The position numbers and the translations under genes were made by a program. The notes beneath the pieces are model-generated. The model did no database searches. It had not been told where the DNA came from and saw only the letters and a list, made by a program, of their open reading frames with translations. Positions 1 to 7,991 of a stretch of 64,000 nt of DNA are shown one piece after another (positions within the stretch are counted from its first letter, which is position 1; each line of letters starts with the position of its first letter). The stretch comes from Sphingobacterium spiritivorum (GTDB lineage Bacteria; Bacteroidota; Bacteroidia; Sphingobacteriales; Sphingobacteriaceae): positions 1,488,001 through 1,552,000 of the forward strand of contig NZ_CP068083.1 of assembly GCF_016725325.1 (NCBI RefSeq), given 5' to 3'.

Positions 1-920
1 ATATTATCATAAACCTTTTCACCTTCACTAAATTTCGGACCCCACGAAAGATAAGAACCTGCACTAAATACACCTTTTTCACCTTGCTTATATAGCGACT
101 GTAATTCAGGAAACTTATTTGCTTTATCAAAAGAAAACGTATTAGAGTAAGTTATACCTCCCTGACCGCTCACACCTCTTTTAGTCGTAATAACCACAGC
201 ACCACTTGCTGCCCTTATTCCATACAAAGCTGCAGCTGCAGGTCCTTTCAAAACCGTTACACTTTGAATATCTTCGGGATTGATGTCAATTGCCCTGTTG
301 GAAGCAGGAGTTACACCTGCGGCTAACCCACCTTGAGAAACCGGAGTAGTATTATCTACCGGAATACCATCCACAACAAATAAGGGCTGATTATTTCCGC
401 TTAAAGAAGTTCCGCCACGGATCATAATATTTGCTGAAGCACCGGGAGATCCTCCTGAATTTGTTACTTGAACTCCTGCAACTTTGCCCTGAAGTGCATT
501 AACTACGTTGGTTTGATTAGACTCTGTAATTTGTTTTGGAGATACACTTTGTAGTGCAAAACCTAAACTCTTCACTTCCTGCTTTACCCCCATCGCCGTT
601 ACCACTACTTCTTCAAGAGCTTCTTCCGAGCCGGACATAGATACGGAGACTGTATTACCGGCCCCGACTGTTTGCTGCACTTCTTTCGATCCTATAGAAC
701 GGAAGATCAACACATCTCCAGGATTTGCCTGAATTGTAAAGCTACCATCCGGAGCAGTTTTTGTTGTGACAGACTTTCCTTTGACAAGAACAGTCACACT
801 GGACAATGGCGTCCCATCTGCAGAATTGGTAACCTTCCCGGAGATTGTTTTCTGCTGCGCCATCAAATTGACTGAAATGAGCATCAGCCAAAAAAATAAT
901 AAGAGTAATTTTCTCTTCAT
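1..920 (-). CDS. SusC/RagA family TonB-linked outer membrane receptor, N-terminal part (runs off left edge)
   Basis: This is the first ~306 residues of a SusC-type receptor that imports glycans or other large nutrients across the outer membrane with TonB energy. The ATG at 918-920 opens a signal peptide ending near LMAQQ. A carboxypeptidase-like regulatory domain follows at about residues 22-95, then a TonB-box-like stretch (EEVVVTAMG). The plug domain shows NALQGKVAGVQV, SPGASANIMIRGG, LFVVDGIPVDN, NPEDIQSVTVLKGPAAAALYG and VITTKRG. The barrel lies beyond the window, as presumably does a partner SusD gene. It is read in the same direction as the operon at 1211-7715, but a strong terminator separates them, so it should have its own promoter. 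Family call is secure; substrate unknown. Confidence 0.93.
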   Translation of the reverse strand, partial: MKRKLLLLFFWLMLISVNLMAQQKTISGKVTNSADGTPLSSVTVLVKGKSVTTKTAPDGSFTIQANPGDVLIFRSIGSKEVQQTVGAGNTVSVSMSGSEEALEEVVVTAMGVKQEVKSLGFALQSVSPKQITESNQTNVVNALQGKVAGVQVTNSGGSPGASANIMIRGGTSLSGNNQPLFVVDGIPVDNTTPVSQGGLAAGVTPASNRAIDINPEDIQSVTVLKGPAAAALYGIRAASGAVVITTKRGVSGQGGITYSNTFSFDKANKFPELQSLYKQGEKGVFSAGSYLSWGPKFSEGEKVYDN

Positions 921-980
921 GTTTGACAGTTTGTTTATGGTTTATAAATAATAGAATAGTTTAGATAATAAGCATGCAAT

Positions 981-992
981 ATGGTCTGGTCA
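981..992 (-). promoter_or_regulatory. Possible operator or promoter element upstream of the partial susC
   Basis: On the minus strand this reads TGACCAGACCAT, 61 nt before the ATG. An almost identical element, TGACCAGGTCAT, lies at 7762-7773, 47 nt before the next SusC start. Ten of 12 bases agree. It could be a shared regulator site or a promoter part. The evidence is only the two-copy match. Confidence 0.3.
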
Positions 993-1159
993 GTATAAAC
1001 AGGACAATGTCCTTTACAATTTTAGCAATTTATTTTCTAAAACTGCACTATTTTGCTTCTTTTATTTAAATTCGAGACAAAATAACACAATTATACCTCA
1101 AATTCAACCTTAAAGTCTGCAATAAAACGCAAAAACAAGAACATAACAGCGTTCTTAAC

Positions 1160-1187
1160 AAAAAAAGCGGGCAGAATATCTGCCCGC
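1160..1187 (-). terminator. Rho-independent terminator of the SusCD-DUF4397-NAGPA operon
   Basis: A perfect 9-bp GC-rich stem (GCGGGCAGA at 1167-1175 with TCTGCCCGC at 1179-1187) and 3-nt loop are followed on the minus strand by a run of seven T. It lies 24 nt after the stop of the last operon gene and separates the operon from the partial susC at 1-920. Confidence 0.9.
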
Positions 1188-1210
1188 CTATACTATAAAC
1201 GTTAAACTTA

Positions 1211-2236
1211 TTATGGTCGCAGCACAAATCCGATTCCGTTCGCTGTGGCAGATCCGGTTTTATTAACCGGCCTGTTCAACATATCCCAACGCAGGCCTTT
1301 TGCATCTTCCTTCCTCTTTACCATAGCAGAGAAATTCCCTCCATTTGTAAAAAATGCTCTGCTGGATCCCAGAGTTTTCATGACTACGCCCAGATCATTC
1401 AGTGTGATACCTGTAGAAAAGGCATCATCTCCTCCATCTACCACCACGCAGATAACTTTTTTATCCGCATTAATCCCTATTGCCGTACGTGCAGATACTG
1501 TAGCGGTCGTAGATGTTATCAGATTATTGTTAAAAACAAGCCAGTTTGTTCCGGAAACTAAATGATAAATGGTATTCAGATCTACCGCTTCCGCAGGATA
1601 AGTTGCACTTGGTCTGTTTCCGATAAACGGCACTCCAGCCTTTGTAACAGCAAAATACGGAATAGTAAAAGCAGTCGCAGTAGTGGTATTCGTTTTGATC
1701 TGCCTTCCATAGCGTATATACGACCCCGATGGCGCATTCACCGTTGTTCCGGAAGTCAATACGGCATCTCCGTTAATGGCGACCATCATTTTTCCTCCTG
1801 ATCCCGATTCATTATACTTTGCCATTTCAGGTAAAATCTGAGTAGCATAAAGCACCTCATTAAATGGACCGAGTGCCTGAACAGCAAGCTTAGGTTTGGA
1901 TAAATCTATTTCCAGAACATGCATACTGACAGGGAGATTCAGTCTATTGAGGTAACGGATGTGCGTATGAACGATCCCCTCTGCAACAGTTGTAGTCGAA
2001 TCCAGACGAAAAGTTTTGATAATATCAGTATTCGTAATAATACTTTGGGTCAAAGCACCGATTTGATTATCAGGAGGAATAGTATCTTTCTCTACTATCA
2101 CTTCCTTATTCTCAAATACAGGCCAGTCATCCCTTTGCTTACAAGATGTAAATGCTGAAACGATAAACACAGAAGTCACAACAAACGTCAACGTATGTTC
2201 AACGCTCAATGACAAAAATTTTAAACTTGATTTCAT
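1211..2236 (-). CDS. Phosphodiester glycosidase family (NAGPA-like) lipoprotein
   Basis: 341 residues. The N-terminus is a signal peptide ending in a lipobox (AFTSC, Cys at about 32), so the protein is probably anchored to the outer membrane or cell surface. The rest matches the NAGPA/phosphodiester glycosidase family (related to the lysosomal uncovering enzyme): VAINGDAV near 150, SGSYIRYGRQI near 170, RTAIGI near 250, then VVVDGG, STGITLNDLGVVMKTLG and FFTNGGNFSAM. Family members usually have an LDGG(G) motif at the last site; here the Asp position reads Asn (TNGG), so activity may differ. It is the last gene of a SusCD operon, 11 nt after the DUF4397 gene. A role in trimming phosphodiester-linked sugars taken up by the SusCD pair is inference. 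Confidence 0.82.
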   Translation of the reverse strand: MKSSLKFLSLSVEHTLTFVVTSVFIVSAFTSCKQRDDWPVFENKEVIVEKDTIPPDNQIGALTQSIITNTDIIKTFRLDSTTTVAEGIVHTHIRYLNRLNLPVSMHVLEIDLSKPKLAVQALGPFNEVLYATQILPEMAKYNESGSGGKMMVAINGDAVLTSGTTVNAPSGSYIRYGRQIKTNTTTATAFTIPYFAVTKAGVPFIGNRPSATYPAEAVDLNTIYHLVSGTNWLVFNNNLITSTTATVSARTAIGINADKKVICVVVDGGDDAFSTGITLNDLGVVMKTLGSSRAFFTNGGNFSAMVKRKEDAKGLRWDMLNRPVNKTGSATANGIGFVLRP

Positions 2237-2247
2237 AGCGTAGTCAT

Positions 2248-3057
2248 TTATCGTATGTTAAAAAATGAAAGATAAGGCTTCATAGCAGTACTTGTCTGTC
2301 CGTTATATCCTAACGCAAATGCAGTATAAGTCCGCTGATTGACAATCGTACCTGCATTACCATAGAACGCAATAACAGTAGCATTGGTCACTGCTGCCCC
2401 CGCAGGTCTGACCTTCCAGGTTCTGGAGACACTTCTGTTCAGTACAAAGTATTCGCTCATCTCCATAAACTTAATGTTACTCGCCACCAGAGAATCCTGA
2501 GTTGCAACCTGCCCTGCAGCTGTGGTGGAGAAAAATCCATAATACAGATCTACTGCAGGCACATTCGGCATCAGATTTACAAACCGGTAGCGTGCATATA
2601 AGGAGTCCGGTACGGAGAAATCTTCTTCTGTCAAAAGGGATTTGGTATTTGCTGCCGTATCCGCCAGATGGAGGGTATAGCGTTTGCCCGCCGTCAGCAT
2701 AATATTCGTTTCATAAAGAATTAACGAATCTGTACCATCATCCTTCTTCTTTGGGAGACCCAGTTTGACATTTACATTGCCGGATTTGATCCTTAGAAAA
2801 TCCGCTCGAGAATCTCCTCTTGTATTCCATCCTCCTCCCGGATACGGTTCACGGGCACGAATAAGTGGCGTTACACGCTGATCATTAAATTTGACATACA
2901 TGTACCTGTCGTCCGGATATACACTCGCCATATTGATCTTGACAATAGCGTCATCGTTGGTCATGAACTCCAGATTTCCATAATCCTTGACCGACTTCTC
3001 GCAGCCGAACAGGGATACGAGACCAAGCACGCATATAATTAGTTTTATTGATTTCAT
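2248..3057 (-). CDS. DUF4397 domain-containing lipoprotein
   Basis: 269 residues with a lipoprotein signal (SLFGC, Cys at about 19). Two similar beta-rich parts are visible. One spans about residues 35-130 (KINMASVYPDDRYMYVKFND, then LTAGKRYTLHLADT). A second begins at about residue 155 with YRFVNLMPNVPAVDLYYG, the typical DUF4397 opening, in which a short peptide is followed by a carrier-like beta sandwich. It is the third gene of the SusCD operon, 13 nt after susD and 11 nt before the NAGPA gene. DUF4397 proteins are often encoded beside SusCD pairs as accessory surface lipoproteins; the exact role is unknown. A glycan-binding role would be inference from context. Confidence 0.8.
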   Translation of the reverse strand: MKSIKLIICVLGLVSLFGCEKSVKDYGNLEFMTNDDAIVKINMASVYPDDRYMYVKFNDQRVTPLIRAREPYPGGGWNTRGDSRADFLRIKSGNVNVKLGLPKKKDDGTDSLILYETNIMLTAGKRYTLHLADTAANTKSLLTEEDFSVPDSLYARYRFVNLMPNVPAVDLYYGFFSTTAAGQVATQDSLVASNIKFMEMSEYFVLNRSVSRTWKVRPAGAAVTNATVIAFYGNAGTIVNQRTYTAFALGYNGQTSTAMKPYLSFFNIR

Positions 3058-3070
3058 AACTTCAAAAATT

Positions 3071-4630
3071 TCAATCCGTAGATTTTGAAAACCATAACTC
3101 CTTTGTGATATAATCAGGTTCTAAACCACCCCATTTAGCTAACTCATCAGCATTCCATACATATTCCGAATTGTAGCGGGGGCGCACACGATACCCATAT
3201 TTCTTGTACACCAATGTAGACGGATCTATTTGCTGATACTGTCTGAAAACAGTTGCATCATAATGGTATTTTCTCAGGTCGCACCATTGTTCCAGTGAAC
3301 CCCAGCCCCACTGTGCAATATATTTTTGCCCCATAATGTCAGCTATCGTCAATTCAGCTGCAGTTTGTGCAACCTCTGTACTTGCCAGATATATCCCGAT
3401 TTCTGTTGCTGTAATGTCTTTTTCTCCGGAAGCCTCCGCTACAGCATAGCGACTCACAAAAGACATATGTGCCGTTATTCCATTTCGATAGGCTGCAAAT
3501 GCGCCGTCCCGCTGTCCTTTTATCAACATAGCTTCCGCTTTGGCAAACTGTAGCTGTGAATATGTCATTAATGGAAAATCTACCGTATTCTTAAAGATAA
3601 ATTTACCTCCGGCACCTACTACAGAAGGAACAGTCGAATTAGAAATATTGGGCGTCCCTCCGATGAATGTACTATCGGGAAGTCTAAAGTTCAACATTCT
3701 TGACAATCGCGGATCCAAAGAAGTCTTTGCAGCCTCCTCAAAATCCCCTCTTACACCTCCGGTTAAGTACCGTAAAATCGGCAAGCCCGCTTTACTGTAA
3801 TATGTAGAGTTAAGATATCCTCCATCCGTTCCGAAAATATTTGATGTTTCCGGCGATTTCCCACCAAACTTCACTCCAGCATCATCCGCTGCAGAAGTAA
3901 AGGAAAGATCTACATAATGGATTACAGAATCAGCATATTGGGAAGAAAATTCAGGCTTATTAACCAGGTGGCTATATTGCAATGCCAGAATTCCATATAC
4001 AAATTTTTTCCAGCGATCCATATTCCCTCTGTACAGATTATCACCTGACGCAGAATTCAGATTGGCAGAATAATTAAGCGGACTTTTCAACGTCATATAA
4101 TACAGTGAAGAATCACACCATTGACGCACTTTAGCATACACTTCAGGCTGATCCTGATATTTGAATTTTAATAAATCATTGCGTAAAGCTTCATCCAGAA
4201 TTACAGGACCATGATAATCTGTCAGCATCTGATAACCCCATGCTTTGATCGCATAGCCAATTGCAGCATACTCGTATTTCTCATTTTTGATCGCATCTTC
4301 AAGCATCACTCTCAGATTGTGTCCATGATTATAATACACCATCCGCCACATGACACCACCCACGTCACTTACCCCGCCAATATAGCCATGTCTTTCCCAG
4401 ACCAGAGAGTTAAAATCAGAACTGCCTCCTACTATACCCTGTGTAAATTTGTTTATAATACGTGCATCCTGAGAATAACCATTAGCCATCTGATAGACAA
4501 TCGGTGCCAGAAGCAGTTCGGCTTTTGCATCCTGTGGAAATGACGGGTTATCATTAATGTCCAGATATTTTTTACAACTGGTCAGCAAGCCCACTATGAG
4601 TACCACCAGTAATATTTTTGTACTTTTCAT
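3071..4630 (-). CDS. SusD/RagB family nutrient-binding outer membrane lipoprotein
   Basis: 519 residues. A lipoprotein signal ends at LLTSC (Cys about 19), followed by the frequent KKYLDINDNPS start of the SusD-like 2 subgroup. Helical TPR-like regions hold AIGYAIKAWGYQMLTDYHGPVI near residue 125 and PLMTYSQLQFAKAEAMLIKG near 355. The C-terminal part has QKYIAQWGWGSLEQWCDLRKY, the usual segment preceding the end. SusD proteins sit as lids on SusC barrels and capture ligand at the surface. The gene begins 4 nt after the susC stop, which implies translational coupling. Ligand unknown; the downstream phosphodiester glycosidase hints at a phosphorylated or phosphodiester-linked glycan. Confidence 0.93.
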   Translation of the reverse strand: MKSTKILLVVLIVGLLTSCKKYLDINDNPSFPQDAKAELLLAPIVYQMANGYSQDARIINKFTQGIVGGSSDFNSLVWERHGYIGGVSDVGGVMWRMVYYNHGHNLRVMLEDAIKNEKYEYAAIGYAIKAWGYQMLTDYHGPVILDEALRNDLLKFKYQDQPEVYAKVRQWCDSSLYYMTLKSPLNYSANLNSASGDNLYRGNMDRWKKFVYGILALQYSHLVNKPEFSSQYADSVIHYVDLSFTSAADDAGVKFGGKSPETSNIFGTDGGYLNSTYYSKAGLPILRYLTGGVRGDFEEAAKTSLDPRLSRMLNFRLPDSTFIGGTPNISNSTVPSVVGAGGKFIFKNTVDFPLMTYSQLQFAKAEAMLIKGQRDGAFAAYRNGITAHMSFVSRYAVAEASGEKDITATEIGIYLASTEVAQTAAELTIADIMGQKYIAQWGWGSLEQWCDLRKYHYDATVFRQYQQIDPSTLVYKKYGYRVRPRYNSEYVWNADELAKWGGLEPDYITKELWFSKSTD

Positions 4631-4634
4631 AAAA

Positions 4635-7600
4635 TTATAATTTTAACCGCAATCCTAAGTTAAATCCCCTCGGCTTCGCCATATTACCATAGTCAATACC
4701 ATATCCACCTATACCTCCTACACCTGGTGTATTCAGGTTACTTTCCGGATCCAATCCGGTATAGTTTGTAAACAGCAACAGATCCGTTCCTGTAAAGAAT
4801 ACACTCATACTGGTGTTTTTACCAATTCTGCTGGTAAGGCTTTTGGGTAATTCATAAGCCAGAGAGATATCCCGTAAACGGAAAGTATAGATGTCCCGCT
4901 CGATAAACATGGACGGTTCGACATTCGTAAAGTAATAGTTAGAATTGTAAAATGGAGTGACGGCAATATTATTAATAGTCGGATTGGCAGACTCTTCTAA
5001 ACCATCCTGCAGAACACCCTGAACAACACGAGGCTCTTCGCGGTTAAGTGTTTTCGCTGAAACACCCAGATTGAACATCCGGTTTTCCAAACCATTAAAC
5101 ACATCACCTCCTACCCGCAGATCCCAAAGGAAGGATAATGAAATACTCTTATATCTGAACTTATTAATCGTACCCAGAGTAAAATCAGGAATACGGTCAC
5201 CGATCGGATAATAAACACCATCTCCTGTTACAGGAAGTCCTGTAGCTGTATTAATCAGCACATCTCCGTTCGCATTTCTCTTGAATCGGGTACCACTCAA
5301 TGCACCTATACTATATCCGGGATGTACTGAAGTACGTAAGCCTGAAAGCACCCAGGTATCAGATTCATACAATTCGGGCAATTCTTCGGCCAGCGAAAGT
5401 ACTTTCCCTCTGTTTTTAGTAAAATTGAACGTAACATCCCAGTTGAAATCACGCTTCTCAATAGGTCTGACCATAGTCTGAATTTCTATCCCGTGATTTT
5501 TAACCTCGCCGCCATTCAGCATCTTCAGTATATAACCGGTTCCGTAACTGAGACGCGGCAGAATAATCTGATCCGAACTTAAACGGGTATAATAAGTAAA
5601 ATCAAAAGAAACGCGTTTCTTGAACAAAGAGAACTCGATTCCAGTCTCAAAGTCTCTTGTACGCTCTACTTTCAGATCCAGATTACCGCCATTAACACCG
5701 TATGCAAAACCTCCTCCGGTAGAATACTGTCCTTCAAAAGAAGATTTAGTATAATACGTACGCCAAGGTTCTTTTCCGGTAAGTGACACTGAAGATCTCA
5801 GCTTTCCTTCATCCACAAAAGGGAACATGTCGTGGAATCCTTTAATATCGGAGAAGTTAAAAGCTATAGATCCGGAAGGGTAACCAAAGAAAGGATTATT
5901 AGGCATAAGTCGCGAACTACCATCCAGTCGGCCTGACAATGTCAGATATAATATGGTTTTATAACCAAGTACTGCCTGTCCGAAAAAGCCTACATTTCGG
6001 TAATTATTAATGGTACTTTTGGATAATCTTGTTTCAGGCAGTGTATTGTTTATGCTGTAAAAATCCTGATCAAAGAATTTTTTACCATACTGCGAATTGG
6101 TGACATAATCATAATCATTAAAAGAAGCTCCTAATACACCTTGTAATGAAAAATCATCAAACTTATGACTTGACCTTGCTGTCAATGATCCTGTCAGAAT
6201 CCGTGAAGTCCGGTCATATACGCTGATCTGCCCGCCGGTAGGATCGCCTTCTGAGCCTGAGCCTAAATAGGATTGATTATGATACACACTCTCTCCATGT
6301 GTAAAAGAATAATCTAAGCCCAAAATACCATTTATAGATAACCATTTCGAAGGTCTGTACATAATATTGGAATTGGCCATCATACGATTCACTTTATCAA
6401 ATGAGGTATTTCTGTAAACATCCCAGAAAGGGTTATCAAATTCGCTGTATATAGTCCCTGAATGCAGGACACGGTTTCCTTTTTCATCTATCCACTGACG
6501 TACATCAGCCATAGGATTGAATCGTAATAAAGTAACCATGTAGCCATCTGCACCTTTTCTGGCCTTATCATTGTCAGAATTCGTATAACTGAAAGAGGTA
6601 TTGATATTTAGCTTTTCTCCAAACTTCGCTGTGGCAGCAAGTCTGGATGAAATACGCGTATATCGTGTGTTAGGTGTAATACCGGTATTATCATTATATT
6701 CATTAGACCATCTGTATGTAAATGCTTCATTTCCTCCTTCAAAAGAAAGATTATGTTTCTGATTATAACCTGTTCTGAAGAAGCTTCTGATATTATCATA
6801 CAGTTGAACCCCTTCTTTATATTTAGGTCCTAATGAATACGGTGAAGTACCATCATATAGTCCATTTGTTCCTTTGGCGTATATGTTCTGCACTTCAGGA
6901 AATTTATTGACTGTTTCCATACGACCTGAGAAGTTGTATGTTACAGCTGTTCTGCCTGCTTTTGCTTTTTTTGTAGTGATTAATATCGCTCCGGAAGCTC
7001 CCTGACTTCCAAATAAAGCCGTTGCCTCCGGACCTTTCATAATGGTATAAGATTCAATATCTTCCGGATTCAGGTCCATTCCACGATTGGAATAATCTAA
7101 TGCTCTGTTTGCAGAACCTGATGCTAAATCTGTTTCATTAAGAGTAGAATTATCAACAGGAACTCCATCAACAACGATCAATGCGCTGTTATCGCCGGAT
7201 ACAGACACAAATCCACGAAGCACAATCTGAGCTGAGGCTCCGGGTGCACCACTCGTAGAATTGATAGACAATCCCGGAACACGACCCTGAAGACCATTAA
7301 AAAAGGCCTCCCGTTGTGTTTCTGAAACCTCATCACCACTGACTACAGGAGTTGAATAGCCTAAAGATTTTTTACTTCTGTCTATACCATATGCTGTCAC
7401 TACGACTTCATCAATTGATGAGGATGAGCTGGATAAGGTCACATTCAGGCTGGTTTTATTACCTACAGCTTGCTCTATAGTATTCATACCGACATAGCGA
7501 TATACAAGAGTAGCCCGGGGAGACACTGAGATCTTATAATTACCGTTTCCATCAGTAATTACCTGGTTACTTTTGCCTTTTTCCATAACAGTAACCCCCT

Positions 7601-7715
7601 GTAACGATTTTCCATCATCGTCAGTTACTTTACCGGTCACTGTCTGTTGTTGCGCAAAGAGTATAGCGCAATTCCAAACAACCCCCAGCATTAATAGGAG
7701 AAATTTTATTTTCAT
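4635..7715 (-). CDS. SusC/RagA family TonB-linked outer membrane receptor
   Basis: 1026 residues, a normal SusC length. The order is: signal peptide (ending ILFAQQQ), carboxypeptidase-like regulatory domain (about 22-95, VTGKVTDDDGKSLQGVTV), TonB-box-like EVVVTAYGI near 105, plug domain (GLQGRVPGLSI, GASAQIVLRGF, ALIVVDGVPVDNS, LNPEDIESYTIMKGPEATALFGSQGASGAILITTKK), then the 22-strand barrel ending in GFNLGLRLKL. It is the first gene of the operon with susD, DUF4397 and NAGPA. No anti-sigma or ECF sigma gene is adjacent, so control must come from elsewhere; the upstream element at 7762-7773 is a candidate site. Confidence 0.95.
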   Translation of the reverse strand: MKIKFLLLMLGVVWNCAILFAQQQTVTGKVTDDDGKSLQGVTVMEKGKSNQVITDGNGNYKISVSPRATLVYRYVGMNTIEQAVGNKTSLNVTLSSSSSSIDEVVVTAYGIDRSKKSLGYSTPVVSGDEVSETQREAFFNGLQGRVPGLSINSTSGAPGASAQIVLRGFVSVSGDNSALIVVDGVPVDNSTLNETDLASGSANRALDYSNRGMDLNPEDIESYTIMKGPEATALFGSQGASGAILITTKKAKAGRTAVTYNFSGRMETVNKFPEVQNIYAKGTNGLYDGTSPYSLGPKYKEGVQLYDNIRSFFRTGYNQKHNLSFEGGNEAFTYRWSNEYNDNTGITPNTRYTRISSRLAATAKFGEKLNINTSFSYTNSDNDKARKGADGYMVTLLRFNPMADVRQWIDEKGNRVLHSGTIYSEFDNPFWDVYRNTSFDKVNRMMANSNIMYRPSKWLSINGILGLDYSFTHGESVYHNQSYLGSGSEGDPTGGQISVYDRTSRILTGSLTARSSHKFDDFSLQGVLGASFNDYDYVTNSQYGKKFFDQDFYSINNTLPETRLSKSTINNYRNVGFFGQAVLGYKTILYLTLSGRLDGSSRLMPNNPFFGYPSGSIAFNFSDIKGFHDMFPFVDEGKLRSSVSLTGKEPWRTYYTKSSFEGQYSTGGGFAYGVNGGNLDLKVERTRDFETGIEFSLFKKRVSFDFTYYTRLSSDQIILPRLSYGTGYILKMLNGGEVKNHGIEIQTMVRPIEKRDFNWDVTFNFTKNRGKVLSLAEELPELYESDTWVLSGLRTSVHPGYSIGALSGTRFKRNANGDVLINTATGLPVTGDGVYYPIGDRIPDFTLGTINKFRYKSISLSFLWDLRVGGDVFNGLENRMFNLGVSAKTLNREEPRVVQGVLQDGLEESANPTINNIAVTPFYNSNYYFTNVEPSMFIERDIYTFRLRDISLAYELPKSLTSRIGKNTSMSVFFTGTDLLLFTNYTGLDPESNLNTPGVGGIGGYGIDYGNMAKPRGFNLGLRLKL

Positions 7716-7761
7716 GATTTAAAATTAGGTTAGTTTTATTAGGTTAAGTCCGATCAGATTA

Positions 7762-7773
7762 ATGACCTGGTCA
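7762..7773 (-). promoter_or_regulatory. Possible operator or promoter element upstream of the susC operon
   Basis: On the minus strand this reads TGACCAGGTCAT, 47 nt upstream of the susC ATG. It matches the element at 981-992 in 10 of 12 bases. TGACCAGGTCA is itself close to a dyad (TGACC-A-GGTCA), which suits a dimeric regulator. The rest of the 276-nt gap 7716-7991 holds only the terminator at 7906-7935 and AT-rich sequence. Confidence 0.35.
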
Positions 7774-7905
7774 CTATTTCTGAAAAAACAGAGAGGTAGC
7801 TGTCTACTTTTTGTTTATAAAATTTGGTTCTTCTAGGGTTAATAATCTCTACCGAAGATAGCATAATTATGCATGATATTTCGAAAAATATTTTAAAATA
7901 AACAC

Positions 7906-7935
7906 AAAAAAGGGCTTGAACAGTAATTCAAACCC
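7906..7935 (-). terminator. Terminator after the family 10 glycosylhydrolase gene
   Basis: On the minus strand GGGTTTGAA (7927-7935) pairs with TTCAAGCCC (7912-7920; one G-T pair) around a 6-nt loop, followed by six T (7906-7911). It lies about 57 nt past the stop at 7992. Confidence 0.75.
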
Positions 7936-7991
7936 ATTTTTATAAATAAAAATAATGCATTCACGTAACAAGACGCAAGAATACGCAAATA

